Shown: positions 53,152 through 63,729, numbered from the stretch's first letter. The stretch is 64,000 nucleotides of DNA from Chitinophaga rhizophila (GCF_019492185.1 NZ_JAICCF010000004.1:310001-374000), one strand, 5' to 3'. Translations and numbers: made by a program. The notes: generated by a model from the letters alone, not told the origin.

Positions 53152-54948
53152 ATGATTCTACTTCAACACATCACCACAACTGGCTATAGCAAAGTGACAG
53201 ACGAAGACAGACGAAGATCGCTGAAGATTGTAAACACCCTTTCATTAGTAACAGCTGTCATGGCAGGCCTTTTTGGCTTCGGCTGCCATTTCATGACATG
53301 GAACGCGCAAATGTCTGCCCCAGCGATCCTCGAATCACTATTACTGTCCGCTGTCATTATTGCCAATCGCTTCGGCAAATTCACCACTGCCGCTCTGGCC
53401 CTGATCATTATCAACAATATCAGCATACAGTACTATAGCGCCATCATGGGCCGCGTAACAGAGGTGCATCTATTATTCATTTTCCTGGTAGGACTCTCCC
53501 TCCTGATATTCGATAAGGACAAACCTATGCGCATATTAAGCATAGGTATTACAATCTTCGCATTTCTTGCAGGGGAAATCAATATGTACAACAGGATCAT
53601 CTTACCTGTCGTGCCCCCTGAAGAGCATTCACCGGTTCAGTTTGTCATCAGATGGGTGACCATTCCAAGTATCTTGTTACTGGATCTGATCGTTATCTAT
53701 TATTACGTCCGGAATGTCGAACGCCTGCGCAAAAGAGAAATGCTGCATGTACAGGATATGCTCAAACAGGTCAAAGCGCATAATAAAGACCTGGAAAGAC
53801 TCACGGCGCAACTGGCAAAAGCTACAGACGCAAAAACTGTCTTCGTACGAGAAACCAGTCATGAAATCAGAACGCCACTAAATGCCATATTTGGCATCAG
53901 TCAACTCCTGCAGCTAAAGGTTGCTCAGGACAGGACATTAGCTCCTATACGGCAGCTCGCAGATCATCTGTATGCCGCCAGTTACAATACCCGTGAGATT
54001 ATCAATAATGTACTTGACTTTTCCCGTATTGAAGCAGGCAAAACCGATGCCCCACAGCTGGCCACTATTAATGTAAGGGAATGGCTGGAAGGTATTGTCA
54101 ACATGCATCAATACGTCGCTAGCGTTAAATCTGTTAGAATACGATCCTCAGTGGCTGATGATATGCCGGCGATGATTACCGGGGATAAAGTCCTGCTAAG
54201 TAAAATGCTCAACAATCTGCTATCCAACGCTATAAAGTTCACTGCCCAGGAAAGTACTGTCACTGCAGACCTGTTCAAGGATGAAAATAAATGGTGCCTG
54301 CAGGTAACCGATCAGGGAGAAGGTATTCGTACTGACAGGCAAGCCACTATCTTTGACGCTTTCGTTACTGAAAGGAATATTTTCCTGGAAGGAACCGGGC
54401 TGGGGCTCCATATCACGAGGCATCTGGCCAATACAATGGGGGGAGATATAAAAGTCTATAGCGTCATGGGCAAAGGCACCACCTTTACGGTCACGCTGCC
54501 ACTTGACATTCCGGCACAGTTGCCATATGATCTTGACGGTTCGGAAGTGCATCACGCTGGTGGATTAACAGAGACATCCATTCTGATCATTGAGGATGAT
54601 AAGATGAGTCAGATGATATTATCCCGCTTCTTAAGCGGACTAGGAGCCCGTACTATCGTTGCGGCTGACGGGATGGAAGGGCTGCTACTCGCCAGGACAT
54701 CCAGGCCAGATATTATCATTTTGGATTCCCACATTCCTGGTCTGAGTGGTAAGGATACACTGGCGCAGATACGTACAGACGAGATGCTGAAAGGCATTCC
54801 GGTTATCATAGCCAGTGGAGACGCTTTTAAGGAAAATAGGGAAGAACTGCTGCTGGCTGGTGCGAATGATTATCTTGTGAAACCAATTGAGTTCAAAACA
54901 TTACAGCTTGCGCTCTCCAAATATATTAATGCAAACGCCCATCACTGA
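53152..54948 (+). CDS. Membrane hybrid histidine kinase, copy 1
   Basis: 598 residues from ATG 53152, a start chosen because it aligns with the start of its paralogue at 60830 (MILLQHITTTG / MGIFRAITLTG). Six membrane helices (~25-190) without a large outside domain, a coiled coil, HisKA with RETSHEIRTPLN (His237), HATPase_c (NLLSNAIKF 354-362, DQGEGI, GTGLGLHI), and a receiver domain at ~476-598 with acidic pair 482-483, phospho-Asp525 and Lys577. There is no output domain or response regulator next to it. It lies convergent with a terpene synthase gene; copy 2 is also linked to one. Confidence 0.92.
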   Translation: MILLQHITTTGYSKVTDEDRRRSLKIVNTLSLVTAVMAGLFGFGCHFMTWNAQMSAPAILESLLLSAVIIANRFGKFTTAALALIIINNISIQYYSAIMGRVTEVHLLFIFLVGLSLLIFDKDKPMRILSIGITIFAFLAGEINMYNRIILPVVPPEEHSPVQFVIRWVTIPSILLLDLIVIYYYVRNVERLRKREMLHVQDMLKQVKAHNKDLERLTAQLAKATDAKTVFVRETSHEIRTPLNAIFGISQLLQLKVAQDRTLAPIRQLADHLYAASYNTREIINNVLDFSRIEAGKTDAPQLATINVREWLEGIVNMHQYVASVKSVRIRSSVADDMPAMITGDKVLLSKMLNNLLSNAIKFTAQESTVTADLFKDENKWCLQVTDQGEGIRTDRQATIFDAFVTERNIFLEGTGLGLHITRHLANTMGGDIKVYSVMGKGTTFTVTLPLDIPAQLPYDLDGSEVHHAGGLTETSILIIEDDKMSQMILSRFLSGLGARTIVAADGMEGLLLARTSRPDIIILDSHIPGLSGKDTLAQIRTDEMLKGIPVIIASGDAFKENREELLLAGANDYLVKPIEFKTLQLALSKYINANAHH

Positions 54949-54975
54949 TCATACACAATAATCAGTAATGGGCGT
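54935..54975. terminator. Shared hairpin between kinase copy 1 and terpene synthase copy 1
   Basis: ACGCCCATCACTGAT (54935-54949) pairs with ATCAGTAATGGGCGT (54961-54975) with one mismatch. It overlaps the kinase stop and lies 9 bases after the convergent gene's stop; no strong U-tract, so termination could be partial. Confidence 0.55.
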
Positions 54976-54983
54976 CCGCCTGT

Positions 54984-55961
54984 TTATGCTGTGTGCATAG
55001 TAAACCGGTACCTCGCCGTATCCTTTGTACTCCATTCTATATTACCCTTCATCATAACAGACAATGCACCTATATACCGTGCCAATTGCCCGTCTGTCGA
55101 AGCGCCAAACAATGGTAGTCTATGTGAATAATATTGAAATTGTCTTACCTGTTCATCATGGATGGCTACTGCTGCCGCGATGGCTTCCTCAAGTGTGCAA
55201 TTTTCCCTTTTTCTGATCAACATAACAAGATTGATCTCGTCGCCTTGCTCCAGCTCCTTATTGAAGGAAAACAGGTCATTCGCCCAACAGATGGTGTTAC
55301 TGCAAAGCCTGATCAACTTTTTAACCGTGGCGTCCAGAAACACATAATCCGGTAATGTAAAGCCCTCAATGGCTTCCAGCAGATGCGCGAAGAAACTGGC
55401 TCCACTGAACAACGGACGCCATTTCATGTAGTCGTCTACTGTAGGCAAATGCCCGCGGCTAACCGTTTCTATACGCCATAGATTTGCTGCGAATGCCTGC
55501 TGCAGACTTTCTATAAATCTCACCTGCCAGCCAAGGTTACCAAGCTTTCTTATACGTTTCCAGAAATCACTGACTGCACTTAATACCGGGCCTCCCTTTT
55601 CAAGTGATACCTGCCTGTTATGCTTCATAATACTGATCAGCGCATATACCATGTGCTCAAACTGATCCCGTTGCTTAATCGATTCTGTCCCGGCTGCATG
55701 TTCGTCAAACTGGTCATCCAGTATAAAAAGCAGCGTATTTAGATCAGCAGCTATACTCAGCGCATGAAGATCGGCGGTTGGAAACATTCTGGCTACCATC
55801 CATGTGAATTTCTGTTTATGATAGTCTGACCATTGCTGCTCATTACTGACGAGCTGGTGTTTGCTTACCCAATTTGTTGTGTGTCTGTCGGCTTTCTCTA
55901 CAAAAGGATTTAAAGCGGATGGGAAAGGGCTATATAAGCCTGGCAATTGCTGCGTGTACAT
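54984..55961 (-). CDS. Type I terpene synthase, copy 1
   Basis: 325 residues from ATG 55961; the frame runs 16 codons further but the shorter start matches the paralogue (MYTQQLPGLYSPF / MRHITVPALHCPF). The aspartate-rich motif is DDQFD (82-86); the second Mg site NSE triad is NDLFSFNKE (228-236); the C-terminus has the RY pair (DTARYRF). This class cyclises a linear prenyl diphosphate (FPP or GGPP) after ionisation. No prenyltransferase gene is nearby. It faces the hybrid kinase copy 1. The product cannot be read from sequence; Chitinophaga synthases of this type have been shown to make cadinene- and dolabellane-type compounds. Confidence 0.93.
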   Translation of the reverse strand: MYTQQLPGLYSPFPSALNPFVEKADRHTTNWVSKHQLVSNEQQWSDYHKQKFTWMVARMFPTADLHALSIAADLNTLLFILDDQFDEHAAGTESIKQRDQFEHMVYALISIMKHNRQVSLEKGGPVLSAVSDFWKRIRKLGNLGWQVRFIESLQQAFAANLWRIETVSRGHLPTVDDYMKWRPLFSGASFFAHLLEAIEGFTLPDYVFLDATVKKLIRLCSNTICWANDLFSFNKELEQGDEINLVMLIRKRENCTLEEAIAAAVAIHDEQVRQFQYYSHRLPLFGASTDGQLARYIGALSVMMKGNIEWSTKDTARYRFTMHTA

Positions 55962-56160
55962 AGATGTAATAGATTGGTTTTTGCTAAGTAAGATTTTAAT
56001 AAGTACCAAACAGGGGGCTGCTGAGCATCACATGATAAAGAACATAGTTACGGGGTATCAGCTTACTGCTGATTGCTGTCGGATATCTTAGTGACAATAA
56101 TAGAGTGGAATTTACAGCTTTATGGGGAATAAATCAGCCGCAGGAGGTTGTACTATAAAA

Positions 56161-56194
56161 AAATAGCGCTTCCATTGACAGACAATGAAAGCGC
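56161..56194 (-). terminator. Terminator of the gene ending at 56212
   Basis: GCGCTTCCATTG (56166-56177) and CAATGAAAGCGC (56183-56194), one mismatch, then T-rich sequence (ATTTTTTTA) on the minus strand. Confidence 0.8.
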
Positions 56195-56211
56195 CATTCT
56201 CAGAAGGATAT

Positions 56212-57864
56212 TTAGAACTTCACCCAGGCCAGGCAGGCTTTCTTCTCCTCTCCCTTTCTGGTGATCAGTATTGTTGCATAAGTGGATTGCTGCTCATTAT
56301 AGTCTGATGCGCCTAACATACAATAATATCCTTTGTACGTCTCCGGTGTACCAAACAGGAACAATCTTTCCTGTCCGGCAGGCGTACATCTGTAACATAC
56401 AGTATTCGCTTCGTGTAAATAGCGCATTGGCTTTTTATCCTGAAAGGTACCTCCCTGATCCAGATAGGCCAGGTAATCATTGAAAATGATGTATGTCGCT
56501 TTTGCAGATGGCAGGTAGTTATATGACAGGTAAGGAGTAGTATTCAGCGCCTGTATACGGTTACGGAACATCCATTGGCCTTTCTCACGACGTTGGAAGT
56601 AGAGTGGCTCATATGTGCCGTTGGCTACCTGCATTTTTATCAGACCGTAACCTGACTGTTCGCGTCCTGCTGCATCCAGTTCAGTTACACCAATGTCATT
56701 CAGGTTGGTATGCATTTTATTCCATGAATTGCTGCCGGAAGAGGCGAATACAGACATAGATTCCATCAACACGGTGCTGCTTCCATCTTTCCTGGTTATC
56801 AGCGCCTGCGGCTGACCGGTATAGGACCCGGTATATTTCATCTTATCACGTGCATAGGCGCTGACTTTTTCAGTAGCGAGTGCATTGTAATTCTTGAGTT
56901 CGAGTGTGTTGCCATCAAGATAATTGATATACGCAGCAGATACAGCTGTTTTAGCTGTCTGGTTGTTAGATGTCGTTACTAGGGCCTGTAAACTATTCAC
57001 GCCCGCAGCATATTGCAGGGAAAGATGTATATCAGAGAAGTTAGCAGTATAGGATAACGTTTTATGTGTCAGTACGGGCTCAGATTTGCTCCACGCCGAG
57101 ATCACCACTAATGCACTGGTATCCTTACTATTTTTCCTGCCATTGTTAAGGCCTGCTGTGGCCAGGTAAACCTTATCTCCACCTAAAACCAGCATATCCA
57201 GATAGGCCAGATAGGGGTATTCCTGCTGCGGTATAGTAAAGTACTGTTGTCTTATCAACTGATGGTCAGGTGTATAATGAGAAAGTTGCACTCTTTCTGC
57301 AGGTGTTTCCTTTCTTTGTAACTCTCCACCAGTAAATGCCGCCACAGCATAATGCCCTGTATTAGGATCTTTTGCTACGTGGAAGTCGTGAGAAGCAAAG
57401 TTATCCTGCACCATTACGTCCCTGTGTAATACAGTCGGCAACTCTCCAAGTTTATCCTCTTTGAGCAACTTTGCGGTATTTCCGTCCAATACAAGCCTGT
57501 ATAGATTAGGTTTGTACTTCACCAGCTGCTGCAAAAAGATCACTACTTGATCATTAATAGCAAAAATACCGTCAATCTCCGTGTCATTCAGTCCGGAAGC
57601 ATTCCACAGCTGCGCTTTCACCGTCTCTGTTGCAATTACTGCCCGCTGTTTGTCAAATATATTGGCGATTATACCTTGTTTCTTATCAAAATGCAGGTAA
57701 CAGGTGTTGCCTCCGGGTAACAAGATCACTTTATCAAATCCCTCTCCGGGCTCTGCGAATGTGGCACTCAGCTGTACTGCTGGTAGTTGTGCAGGCGCTT
57801 GTGCGGATGCCTGACTGGCAAATAGCAGGAAAAACAGGCCCATGCCTGTCCGTAAGTATCTCAT
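56212..57864 (-). CDS. Exported protein of unknown function (beta-propeller-like)
   Basis: 550 residues with a signal peptide (LLFASQASAQAP). I recognise no family. The body is rich in repeated short strands of the kind VFIINDQVVIFL, YLDMLVLGGDKVYLATAG, YIIFNDYLAYLDQ, which suggests a beta-propeller or similar all-beta fold; no catalytic motif, no T9SS tail, no lipobox. It lies between the two kinase/terpene synthase modules, divergent from the M1 peptidase. A -7-like box (TATCTTTA, 57888-57895) precedes it. Function unknown. Confidence 0.6.
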   Translation of the reverse strand: MRYLRTGMGLFFLLFASQASAQAPAQLPAVQLSATFAEPGEGFDKVILLPGGNTCYLHFDKKQGIIANIFDKQRAVIATETVKAQLWNASGLNDTEIDGIFAINDQVVIFLQQLVKYKPNLYRLVLDGNTAKLLKEDKLGELPTVLHRDVMVQDNFASHDFHVAKDPNTGHYAVAAFTGGELQRKETPAERVQLSHYTPDHQLIRQQYFTIPQQEYPYLAYLDMLVLGGDKVYLATAGLNNGRKNSKDTSALVVISAWSKSEPVLTHKTLSYTANFSDIHLSLQYAAGVNSLQALVTTSNNQTAKTAVSAAYINYLDGNTLELKNYNALATEKVSAYARDKMKYTGSYTGQPQALITRKDGSSTVLMESMSVFASSGSNSWNKMHTNLNDIGVTELDAAGREQSGYGLIKMQVANGTYEPLYFQRREKGQWMFRNRIQALNTTPYLSYNYLPSAKATYIIFNDYLAYLDQGGTFQDKKPMRYLHEANTVCYRCTPAGQERLFLFGTPETYKGYYCMLGASDYNEQQSTYATILITRKGEEKKACLAWVKF

Positions 57865-57887
57865 AGGTTAATGTATCGTTCTGATAG

Positions 57888-57895
57888 TAAAGATA
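57888..57895 (-). promoter_or_regulatory. -7-like box for the exported protein
   Basis: TATCTTTA on the minus strand, 7 of 8 matches to TAnnTTTG, 24 bases before the ATG at 57864. Confidence 0.45.
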
Positions 57896-58013
57896 TAATA
57901 TTTTTTAAATGTGATTTGAACTCCTTCATTATTTAGCGCCCTTTGTCCTATTTTCCGCTTTGCGCTTACCGCGCTTTTCCTATATTTATGGCTATTTCCA
58001 AATCAGAACGCTA

Positions 58014-60611
58014 ATGACAATCAACAAAATCCTGCTTTGTTCCGGTATCCTGCTGGCTTCCTTCGGTAATGCTGCTGTGGGACAGACTACGCCCTCGAAG
58101 TACGACCAGCATGAAGTTTTCAGCCCCCTGTTTTACCCAGCCAGTGGCAATGAGTATCGCAGTGCATCCGGCGCCCCTGGCCATAAGTACTGGCAAAACA
58201 GGGCAGACTATACAATCAATGCGGTACTTGATACTGCAACACATCGTATTGACGGCGCTGTAACCATCACTTATAAAAATAACAGCCCTGACAAACTACC
58301 TTTCCTGTGGCTCCAGATGGATCAGAATATCTATAAAGAAGACTCCCGTGGCGCTGCAACCAGTGTGGTGAGCGGCGGAAGATTCGCCAATCGTAGCTAT
58401 ACTGAAGGATACAAGATCAAATCTGTCAGCGTTGCAATCGGCTCTAAAAAGGCTGAAGTAAAGTATGTAGTTACAGATACACGTATGCAGGTTATCCTGC
58501 CAGAAGAACTCAAAGCCGAAGGCGGTGTTGCAAAAGTATATGTTGACTATTCCTACGAAGTGCCGCAATATGGTACTGACCGTACCGGCCGTTTGAAAAC
58601 TAAATACGGTTGGGTGTATGAAATAGCTCAGTGGTATCCTCGTATGGAGGTGTATGATGATGTACTTGGCTGGAACTCCATCCCTTACCAGGGTGCTGCA
58701 GAATTTTATCTGGAATATGGTGATTTTGATTATACCATCACCGCTCCGTCTGGAATGGTAGTTGTCGGTTCAGGTGCCCTCACTAATGAATCGCAGGTAC
58801 TGACTGCTAAACAGCAGGCACAGATGGCTAAAGCCCGCAATAGCGACCAGACTGTCATGATCAAAGACAGCAGCGAGGTGGCTAATGCAAAACCAGGTAG
58901 CGGCATGGTATCCTGGCGCTTCCAGTGTAAAAATGCCCGTGACATATCCTGGGCGGCTTCTACTGCCTTCATCTGGGATGCTGCACGTATCAATCTACCT
59001 AGTGGTAAGAAGACCCTGGCGCAATCTGTATATCCTGTAGAAAGTATTCAGTCTGCAAACGGCTGGCAGCGTTCTACCGAGTATGTGAAAGCTTCCATAG
59101 AATTTTATTCTAAACAATGGTTTGAATATACCTATCCCGTAGCTACAAACGTAGCAGGTATTGTCGGAGGTATGGAGTACCCTGGTATTGTATTCTGCTC
59201 TTACAGAAGCACCGGTGGTAGCTTATGGGGTGTTACTGACCATGAATTTGGGCATAACTGGTTCCCAATGATTGTAGGTTCTAACGAAAGGAAATACGCA
59301 TGGATGGACGAAGGCTTCAATACCTTCATCAATGACGGTTCCAGCCAGGCTTTCAACAATGGCGAATATTACCAGAAACCACAAGGCCAGTCAATGGGTC
59401 GTGCTATGAACGGCGATCCTATTATGAGTACGCCTGACGTGATTCAGAGCAGCTACCTGGGTATCGCAGCATACTACAAACCTGCGATGGGTCTCGGTAT
59501 CCTGCGCGACTATATCCTGGGTAAAGAACGCTTCGAGTACGCCTTCCGCACCTACATCCAGCGTTGGGCCTTTAAACATCCTACGCCATGGGACTTCTTC
59601 CGTACCATGGAGAATGTAGCTGGTGAAGACCTGAGCTGGTTCTGGAGAGGCTGGTACCTCAACAGCTGGAAGCTCGATCAGGCGGTGAAAGATGTTAAAT
59701 ATGTCAATAATGACCCTGCAAAAGGTGCCTTGATCACCATTGAGAACCTGGAACAGATGGCATTGCCGGTAGTACTGGCAGTTACTGACAGCAAAGGCAA
59801 AACAGATACAGTAAAACTACCTGCCGAGATCTGGCAACGTGGTGGCAGCTGGACGTTCAGATTTAATTCAGATTCCAGGCTGACAAAGGTTGTCATAGAC
59901 CCTGATAAAGCCTTCCCTGATATAGATCCTTCCAACAACGTATGGACCGGTAGCAGCAAGAAAACTCCTGCCGGCGTAACTACAACTACCATCCTCAATA
60001 AGTACCTGCAGGCTATTGGCGGGGCTGATAAACTGAAAGGAATCAAAGACCAGACAATCGCTGCTACCGGCGCTGTTCAAGGTACTGATATCAAGATGAC
60101 TAAAAAGATCAAAGCGCCCAACAAGTTCCTGCTGGATGTGTTCATCCCAATGATGAACGTACACGCAAGTAAACTGATCGTCAATGGCGATAGCGTGACT
60201 GCTATACAGATGGGTAGCCCTATTCAATTAGACGCTGCCTCCAAAGAGCGGATTAAAGCAAATATGGCTTTCGTCCCCGAACTGGACTACCTGAAAGGTG
60301 GCGTAGATATGCAGCTGTCGCCCACGCTCGTTACTGACGATAACGGCAAAGACAACTACATGATTACTGTAAAAGAAGACGAAACCACCAGTACTGATCT
60401 GTATTACGATGTAACCACCGGCCTACTGACCAAAAAAGTAAGCCGTAATGGTGAAGAAACTACAGGTGTAACTGAAACCAGCGACTACAGAGAGGTAAGT
60501 GGCTTAAAGTTTCCTTTCATGATCAGAAATATGATCGGAGGTCAGCAAATTGATTTCAAAGTAGATGAAATTAAAATCAACAGCGGACTCTCAGACGCTG
60601 ATTTTAAATAA
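58014..60611 (+). CDS. M1 family metallopeptidase with LolA-like C-terminal domain
   Basis: 865 residues from ATG 58014, which starts a good signal peptide ([18 protein letters not shown]); 57960 would add 18 residues. The M1 catalytic site is complete: GGMEYP near 385, HEFGH at 410-414 and Glu433 (HExxH-X18-E). The part after ~660 is not typical of M1: it begins [20 protein letters not shown] and contains [20 protein letters not shown], the pattern of a LolA/LolB-like outer-membrane-lipoprotein-sorting fold that is also fused to other exported peptidases in Bacteroidota. A periplasmic aminopeptidase is likely. Ends with a strong terminator. Confidence 0.88.
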   Translation: MTINKILLCSGILLASFGNAAVGQTTPSKYDQHEVFSPLFYPASGNEYRSASGAPGHKYWQNRADYTINAVLDTATHRIDGAVTITYKNNSPDKLPFLWLQMDQNIYKEDSRGAATSVVSGGRFANRSYTEGYKIKSVSVAIGSKKAEVKYVVTDTRMQVILPEELKAEGGVAKVYVDYSYEVPQYGTDRTGRLKTKYGWVYEIAQWYPRMEVYDDVLGWNSIPYQGAAEFYLEYGDFDYTITAPSGMVVVGSGALTNESQVLTAKQQAQMAKARNSDQTVMIKDSSEVANAKPGSGMVSWRFQCKNARDISWAASTAFIWDAARINLPSGKKTLAQSVYPVESIQSANGWQRSTEYVKASIEFYSKQWFEYTYPVATNVAGIVGGMEYPGIVFCSYRSTGGSLWGVTDHEFGHNWFPMIVGSNERKYAWMDEGFNTFINDGSSQAFNNGEYYQKPQGQSMGRAMNGDPIMSTPDVIQSSYLGIAAYYKPAMGLGILRDYILGKERFEYAFRTYIQRWAFKHPTPWDFFRTMENVAGEDLSWFWRGWYLNSWKLDQAVKDVKYVNNDPAKGALITIENLEQMALPVVLAVTDSKGKTDTVKLPAEIWQRGGSWTFRFNSDSRLTKVVIDPDKAFPDIDPSNNVWTGSSKKTPAGVTTTTILNKYLQAIGGADKLKGIKDQTIAATGAVQGTDIKMTKKIKAPNKFLLDVFIPMMNVHASKLIVNGDSVTAIQMGSPIQLDAASKERIKANMAFVPELDYLKGGVDMQLSPTLVTDDNGKDNYMITVKEDETTSTDLYYDVTTGLLTKKVSRNGEETTGVTETSDYREVSGLKFPFMIRNMIGGQQIDFKVDEIKINSGLSDADFK

Positions 60612-60636
60612 CCGATAGATAAAAGTTTATCTGTTG

Positions 60637-60700
60637 AAGGAGAAGCCCTTCTGTCAATATCACCTGATATCGGCAGAAGGGCTTTCTCCTTTACTTTTTT
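60637..60700 (+). terminator. Terminator of the M1 peptidase gene
   Basis: AAGGAGAAGCCCTTCTG (60637-60653) and CAGAAGGGCTTTCTCCTT (60674-60691) pair with one bulged base, followed by TACTTTTTTT. Confidence 0.9.
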
Positions 60701-60829
60701 TAATAGTAAATGTCTATATTGTGTATAATTGCACAGACATAGCCAGCTGAAGAAGTATACATCTCAACCTATAACAACACTAACCTAACCCCGGAAGCAA
60801 TTCCTTTAAACCCAATGCGAATGATTACT

Positions 60830-62590
60830 ATGGGGATCTTTAGAGCTATAACCCTGACTGGTGCAGATACCATTGACCAGAACGAAAGAAACAGAATCAT
60901 TAAAGTAAATACACTTGCCATAATCACCGGGCTGATGGCTATTTTCTTCGGAACATTCTTCTATATACTCTCCGGCAAACTCGGTTTATTCCTTGGCACA
61001 CTTGTCGAAGCAGCTGCCTGCTGGTATATCATTTACCTCAACAAAAAACGACGCTATGACATCTCCGCTTTCTATCTGCAAATGATACACAATGCAGCTA
61101 CCCTATATTTTGGATGTATGCTCGCCAATGTAGTGGAAGCCAGCCTGCTGGCGATATTTCTAATAGGTACATCCCTGCTGATCGTGAAAGACAAACTATT
61201 CAGAACCACCTGTATCGTCGTTGCACTCATTACACTATTCCTGCTTGAATTAAACAGATTTACCAACATAATACCTGCCTATGACTTTAGCCCGCTCAGT
61301 AGCTTAATCATACACTACTCTGCAATCATGGTCATTGTATCGCTGAACATCCTCATCATTATGTTTTACGTCAAACATAATGACGCACTATTGAAAAGTC
61401 AGCAGATTCATAACGAAAGTCTGGAAGAACAGGTACAGATCAGGACTGCCGAGCTGGAAAAATCTAATCATTATAAAAGCATCTTCCTACGTGAAACTAA
61501 TCACGAAATCCGCGTTCCGCTGAATGCTATCTACTCTATCAGCCAGCTGCAACTCATGGATGCAGAACGGAATAATGACGTAGCCTATATCAAACACGCT
61601 GAACACCTGTGTGCAGCCAGTCACCAGGCACTTGATGTGATCAATAATGTACTGGAACTATCACGGATCGAAGCAGGCAGACTACATGAACTGCATCCTG
61701 AACCATTTGCTATCAGGCATCTGCTGGAAAATATTGTTGGTACCGGACAATACATTGCCAAAACAAAAGGCGTACGTATCGTGCTGGATTACAATCAACG
61801 TGTCATGCCGTCTGATCTGGTCACTGATAAAACTAAACTTACGCAGATCATCAACAACCTCTTGTTCAATGCGCTGAAGTTTACCGCCAACAATAGTGTT
61901 GTTACTTTGTCAGCGCTAGTGGATGAGGATAAATGCCGTATCAGCGTCAAAGACCAGGGCGCAGGTATCAGTAACGAGAAAATGGCTCCGATATTTGATC
62001 CTTTCATTACTGAATGGAACAGCTTTTCGGGAGGTACCGGCCTCGGATTACATATTGCACAACATCTGGCAGGCCTCCTGGGCGGAGTTATTACCGTAGA
62101 AAGCGTGATTGGCAAAGGTACAGTATTCAGTTTCACTTTTCCGCTGCAGACATGTGCAATCCCCGTTTCTGACAGTATTTCCGACATACGGCAAGAGGAA
62201 CCGATGTACGCTGGTACTAAAGTGCTGATCATTGAAGACGATGACATGAGCCGTATCTATCTCGCCAAATACCTGAGCCAGCTAGGCTGTGAAGTAGACG
62301 CTTGCAGCAATGGAACAGATAGTATTGAACTACTTCAGGATTACACTCCGGACGTCATTCTTTCTGACAGACACTTGCCGGATATGGACGCTGAAGAGAT
62401 ACTGGCCTGCATCAAAAACAACCCGTTGTTGCAACGTATACCAGTGATTGTCATCTCCGGCGATGTCTTTGAGGAAGACAGAACTGCCACTATGGAAGCC
62501 GGAGCTACCGCTTACCTAATAAAACCTATCGATTTCAGACTCCTCAATATTGTTCTTAACAAATGTCTGAATAGTCCCGCTGTTTTCTAA
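60830..62590 (+). CDS. Membrane hybrid histidine kinase, copy 2
   Basis: 586 residues from ATG 60830, chosen by alignment with copy 1; an ATG at 60815 adds five residues. Same architecture as copy 1: six membrane helices (~22-180), coiled coil, HisKA with RETNHEIRVPLN (His225; the usual SHEIRTPL is altered at two places), HATPase_c (NLLFNALKF, DQGAGI, GTGLGLHI) and a receiver domain with ED D motif and phospho-Asp513 (VILSDRHLP). No output domain. The terpene synthase copy 2 gene follows in the same direction after 155 bases, unlike copy 1 where the pair is convergent. Confidence 0.92.
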   Translation: MGIFRAITLTGADTIDQNERNRIIKVNTLAIITGLMAIFFGTFFYILSGKLGLFLGTLVEAAACWYIIYLNKKRRYDISAFYLQMIHNAATLYFGCMLANVVEASLLAIFLIGTSLLIVKDKLFRTTCIVVALITLFLLELNRFTNIIPAYDFSPLSSLIIHYSAIMVIVSLNILIIMFYVKHNDALLKSQQIHNESLEEQVQIRTAELEKSNHYKSIFLRETNHEIRVPLNAIYSISQLQLMDAERNNDVAYIKHAEHLCAASHQALDVINNVLELSRIEAGRLHELHPEPFAIRHLLENIVGTGQYIAKTKGVRIVLDYNQRVMPSDLVTDKTKLTQIINNLLFNALKFTANNSVVTLSALVDEDKCRISVKDQGAGISNEKMAPIFDPFITEWNSFSGGTGLGLHIAQHLAGLLGGVITVESVIGKGTVFSFTFPLQTCAIPVSDSISDIRQEEPMYAGTKVLIIEDDDMSRIYLAKYLSQLGCEVDACSNGTDSIELLQDYTPDVILSDRHLPDMDAEEILACIKNNPLLQRIPVIVISGDVFEEDRTATMEAGATAYLIKPIDFRLLNIVLNKCLNSPAVF

Positions 62591-62745
62591 TTTCCTTAGT
62601 AAGCCCCTATAGCCTTTCTTCACACTGCCTACAACATTTCTGCTTACAATCCTCACTTCCGGCTGCTACTACTGCAGATATATCGCGTCATTACTGTACA
62701 CTTTTGTCTGAATTAGTTTTTCTCCTCTTATTTAAATCCAAATTT

Positions 62746-63720
62746 ATGCGACACATTACTGTCCCGGCTCTCCATTGCCCCTTTGAGGCAAAGATCAGTC
62801 CCTTCGTACACGAGATTGATCGTCACACTGCATCCTGGCTCCAGGAATTTAATCTGCTCCAAACAGATGAAGCTTACGACCGCTTCCGTAGGTACAAGTT
62901 CGCCTGGATGACGGCCCGTACCTATCCGGATGCAGATCTGGCTTTCCTGTGTACAGCAAATGATCTGAATACCTGGCTCTTTGTACTGGATGATCTCTTG
63001 GATCATGTTACTCCGGATACTGCAGGCTATCGTGAAAAAGGTTATCTGCAGCAAGTTATAACCGATTTCGTCCGTGTACTCAGGTATGATCAGTCAGTTG
63101 ACCGCTCCGTTAACCCCGTGCTGGCAGCTTTGAGTGATTTCTGGAACAACATGCGCCCACTTAGCTCTGTATCCTGGCAGTGCCAGTTCACTTTAAGCCT
63201 CAAAGCTACTTTTGAAGCAGCAGTATGGGAAGCCGAAAATGCAAAACTTCGCCGGCATCCATCCGTATTTCAGTATATGCAGATGCGTCCCTTCTTTAGT
63301 GGCGCTAACCTGGGTACTGATATGCTGGAAGTAGCCGCCGGTACGTATCTACCTGTCTTCGTGCTGCAAAATGAGCAGTTTCAGAAGCTGGTAGATCTGG
63401 CCAGAAGGGCAGTCTGCTGGGCCAATGACCTTTTTTCTCTTTCAAAAGAGCTGGCTCATGGCGACGAACATAACCTGGTTGTCGTTATCGGCCATGAACA
63501 ACAAATTACCCTGGAAGAAGCTATTGCTCAAACCGCAGCCATCCATAACCAGGAAATAGCCATGTTTAATCAGCTGCGTACACAATTGCCTTCCTTCGGC
63601 CTGCCTATCGATTCAGCCATCCAGCGTCATGTTGATGCATTGGGTACTATGGTAAGAGGATTTATGGACTGGTCTATCTATGACACGGCTCGTTACCACT
63701 TTGACTACACAGCAAGCTGA
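62746..63720 (+). CDS. Type I terpene synthase, copy 2
   Basis: 324 residues from ATG 62746 (matching copy 1; an upstream ATG at 62704 adds 14 residues). DDLLD at 82-86, NSE triad NDLFSLSKE at 227-235, and the C-terminal RY pair (DTARYHF). It is a clear paralogue of copy 1 along the entire length, with the same block order and spacing; differences in the pocket (DDLLD for DDQFD, MRPFFSGANLG for WRPLFSGASFF) suggest a different product. Directly downstream of kinase copy 2, so co-expression is probable. Confidence 0.93.
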   Translation: MRHITVPALHCPFEAKISPFVHEIDRHTASWLQEFNLLQTDEAYDRFRRYKFAWMTARTYPDADLAFLCTANDLNTWLFVLDDLLDHVTPDTAGYREKGYLQQVITDFVRVLRYDQSVDRSVNPVLAALSDFWNNMRPLSSVSWQCQFTLSLKATFEAAVWEAENAKLRRHPSVFQYMQMRPFFSGANLGTDMLEVAAGTYLPVFVLQNEQFQKLVDLARRAVCWANDLFSLSKELAHGDEHNLVVVIGHEQQITLEEAIAQTAAIHNQEIAMFNQLRTQLPSFGLPIDSAIQRHVDALGTMVRGFMDWSIYDTARYHFDYTAS

Positions 63721-63729
63721 AACAATTCG

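Noticed and set aside
51771-63720. A complete terpenoid biosynthetic gene cluster
   Set aside because: No prenyltransferase, ferredoxin or transporter, and genes are on several transcripts in opposite directions, interrupted by peptidase and unknown genes; treated as a duplicated kinase/synthase module instead.
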